Below are positions 63,678 to 64,000 of a stretch of DNA of 64,000 nt, one piece after another (within the stretch, counting starts at the first letter, position 1; each line of letters opens with the position of its first letter). This stretch comes from Palsa-504 sp963818225 (lineage in GTDB: Bacteria > Actinomycetota > Actinomycetes > Streptosporangiales > Streptosporangiaceae). The notes beneath the pieces were generated by a model. The model worked only from the letters and a program-made list of their open reading frames with translations. It was not told where the DNA came from and did no database searches. The stretch covers positions 434,001-498,000 of the forward strand of contig CAWFRO010000011.1 of NCBI GenBank assembly GCA_963818225.1. Direction: 5' to 3'. Both the position numbers and the translations under genes were made by a program.

Positions 63678-64000
63678 TTATGGAGCAATACCCGGCCTAC
63701 AGGTCGGCTCGTTGAGCGCGGCGACCTCGAAGGGCGGGTCATCCGGGAAGGCCGCCACGCTCTGGCCCGCGACGGCGTTCTGGATGAGCAGGTGGTCGCT
63801 CATGTCGCCCAGCGGGCCGCCGCAGCCGATGATGCCCGACGGCGCGGCCTGCGGGTTGACGACGACCCGGTCGCCGGTCTTCAGGCCGGTGACCTCGGCG
63901 CCTATCTCGACGACCTCGCTGGCCGGCTGGTGCCCGAGCGGGATGGATGCCGTCTGCCCTTGCGGGCCCAACGGCATGCCTCCCATCTGCACGAAGGCCG
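63678..64000 (-). pseudogene. zinc alcohol dehydrogenase, truncated (5' end outside window)
   Basis: The minus frame entering from the window end reads FVQMGGMPLGPQGQTASIPL, GHQPASEVVEIGAEVTGLKT, VNPQAAPSGIIGCGGPLGDM and EVAALNEP, the N-terminal zinc-binding half of an MDR dehydrogenase. It then loses homology (TCRPGIAP-stop at 63678). The NAD-binding half is missing. The conserved GHE motif, whose Glu sits next to the catalytic zinc, is GHQ here. Both point to a decaying gene. Confidence 0.7.

Overview
The window is high-GC DNA with strong third-position GC bias, dense short-spaced operons and many GTG starts. Together with mycothiol-type formaldehyde dehydrogenase, a DprE1-family oxidase, MEDS/STAS switch proteins, an ECF sigma factor and a class F-like sortase, this points to an actinomycete. 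A Streptosporangiales/Frankiales-like soil organism is my guess; nothing here fixes the genus.

Layout. 1-5.4 kb (mostly minus strand) is a sensory patch: a multi-PAS protein with an internal duplication, a small tail-anchored protein, a histidine-kinase/response-regulator chimera that has lost its phospho-His, and a secreted beta-helix protein. 5.4-7.9 kb holds a cold-shock pair (CspA-like, DEAD-box helicase) and a STAS protein. 8.0-11.1 kb is a methionine locus (metX, metY, CoA-binding protein). 11.2-13.6 kb holds OsmC, an FAD monooxygenase without a standard start codon, and a DUF35 protein. 13.7-15.2 kb is an exported sulfatase. 15.7-18.4 kb is the most striking metabolic pair: a bacterial nitric oxide synthase oxygenase converging on a globin-reductase fusion, i.e. 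NO production beside probable NO removal.

18.6-24.4 kb: ECF sigma factor with a putative anti-sigma, divergent from dprE1 across a perfect 15-bp inverted repeat; then a two-gene cassette with a Nudix-like box, and a MEDS-HATPase regulator. 24.4-35.6 kb is mostly ordinary core metabolism and envelope: an acyl-CoA synthetase/SDR/USP operon, exonuclease III, an MFS exporter, NfeD-like plus flotillin, a polytopic membrane protein and a glycosyltransferase. 35.6-38.3 kb is an overlapping operon (mycothiol-dependent dehydrogenase, sulfotransferase-like protein, class IV aminotransferase). 38.6-45 kb holds a uronate-dehydrogenase-like enzyme, a MarR-like regulator with an ABC exporter, and an FAD enzyme carrying an in-frame 39-bp tandem repeat next to a GntR regulator. 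45.3-51.2 kb is a cell-surface locus (Pro/Gly-rich single-pass protein, Ser/Ala-repeat surface protein, sortase, DUF4397 protein).

From tRNA-Thr (52.19 kb) to about 61 kb the DNA is a mobile-element graveyard. It contains an internally deleted transposase remnant, a frameshifted IS, a lower-GC GntR/UTRA regulator with a divergent small gene, a second IS copy split cleanly by an IS1634-type element (a precise TTGA duplication lets the ancestral site be rebuilt), an IS4 remnant, an intact related IS, and IS110 and other fragments. The end of the window holds an MFS transporter and a truncated zinc alcohol dehydrogenase.

An unusually large number of otherwise well-conserved genes (about a dozen) are broken by single-base shifts, often in G/C runs. 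The most economical reading is uncorrected indels in the assembly, so I describe these genes as single units and give the shift point.
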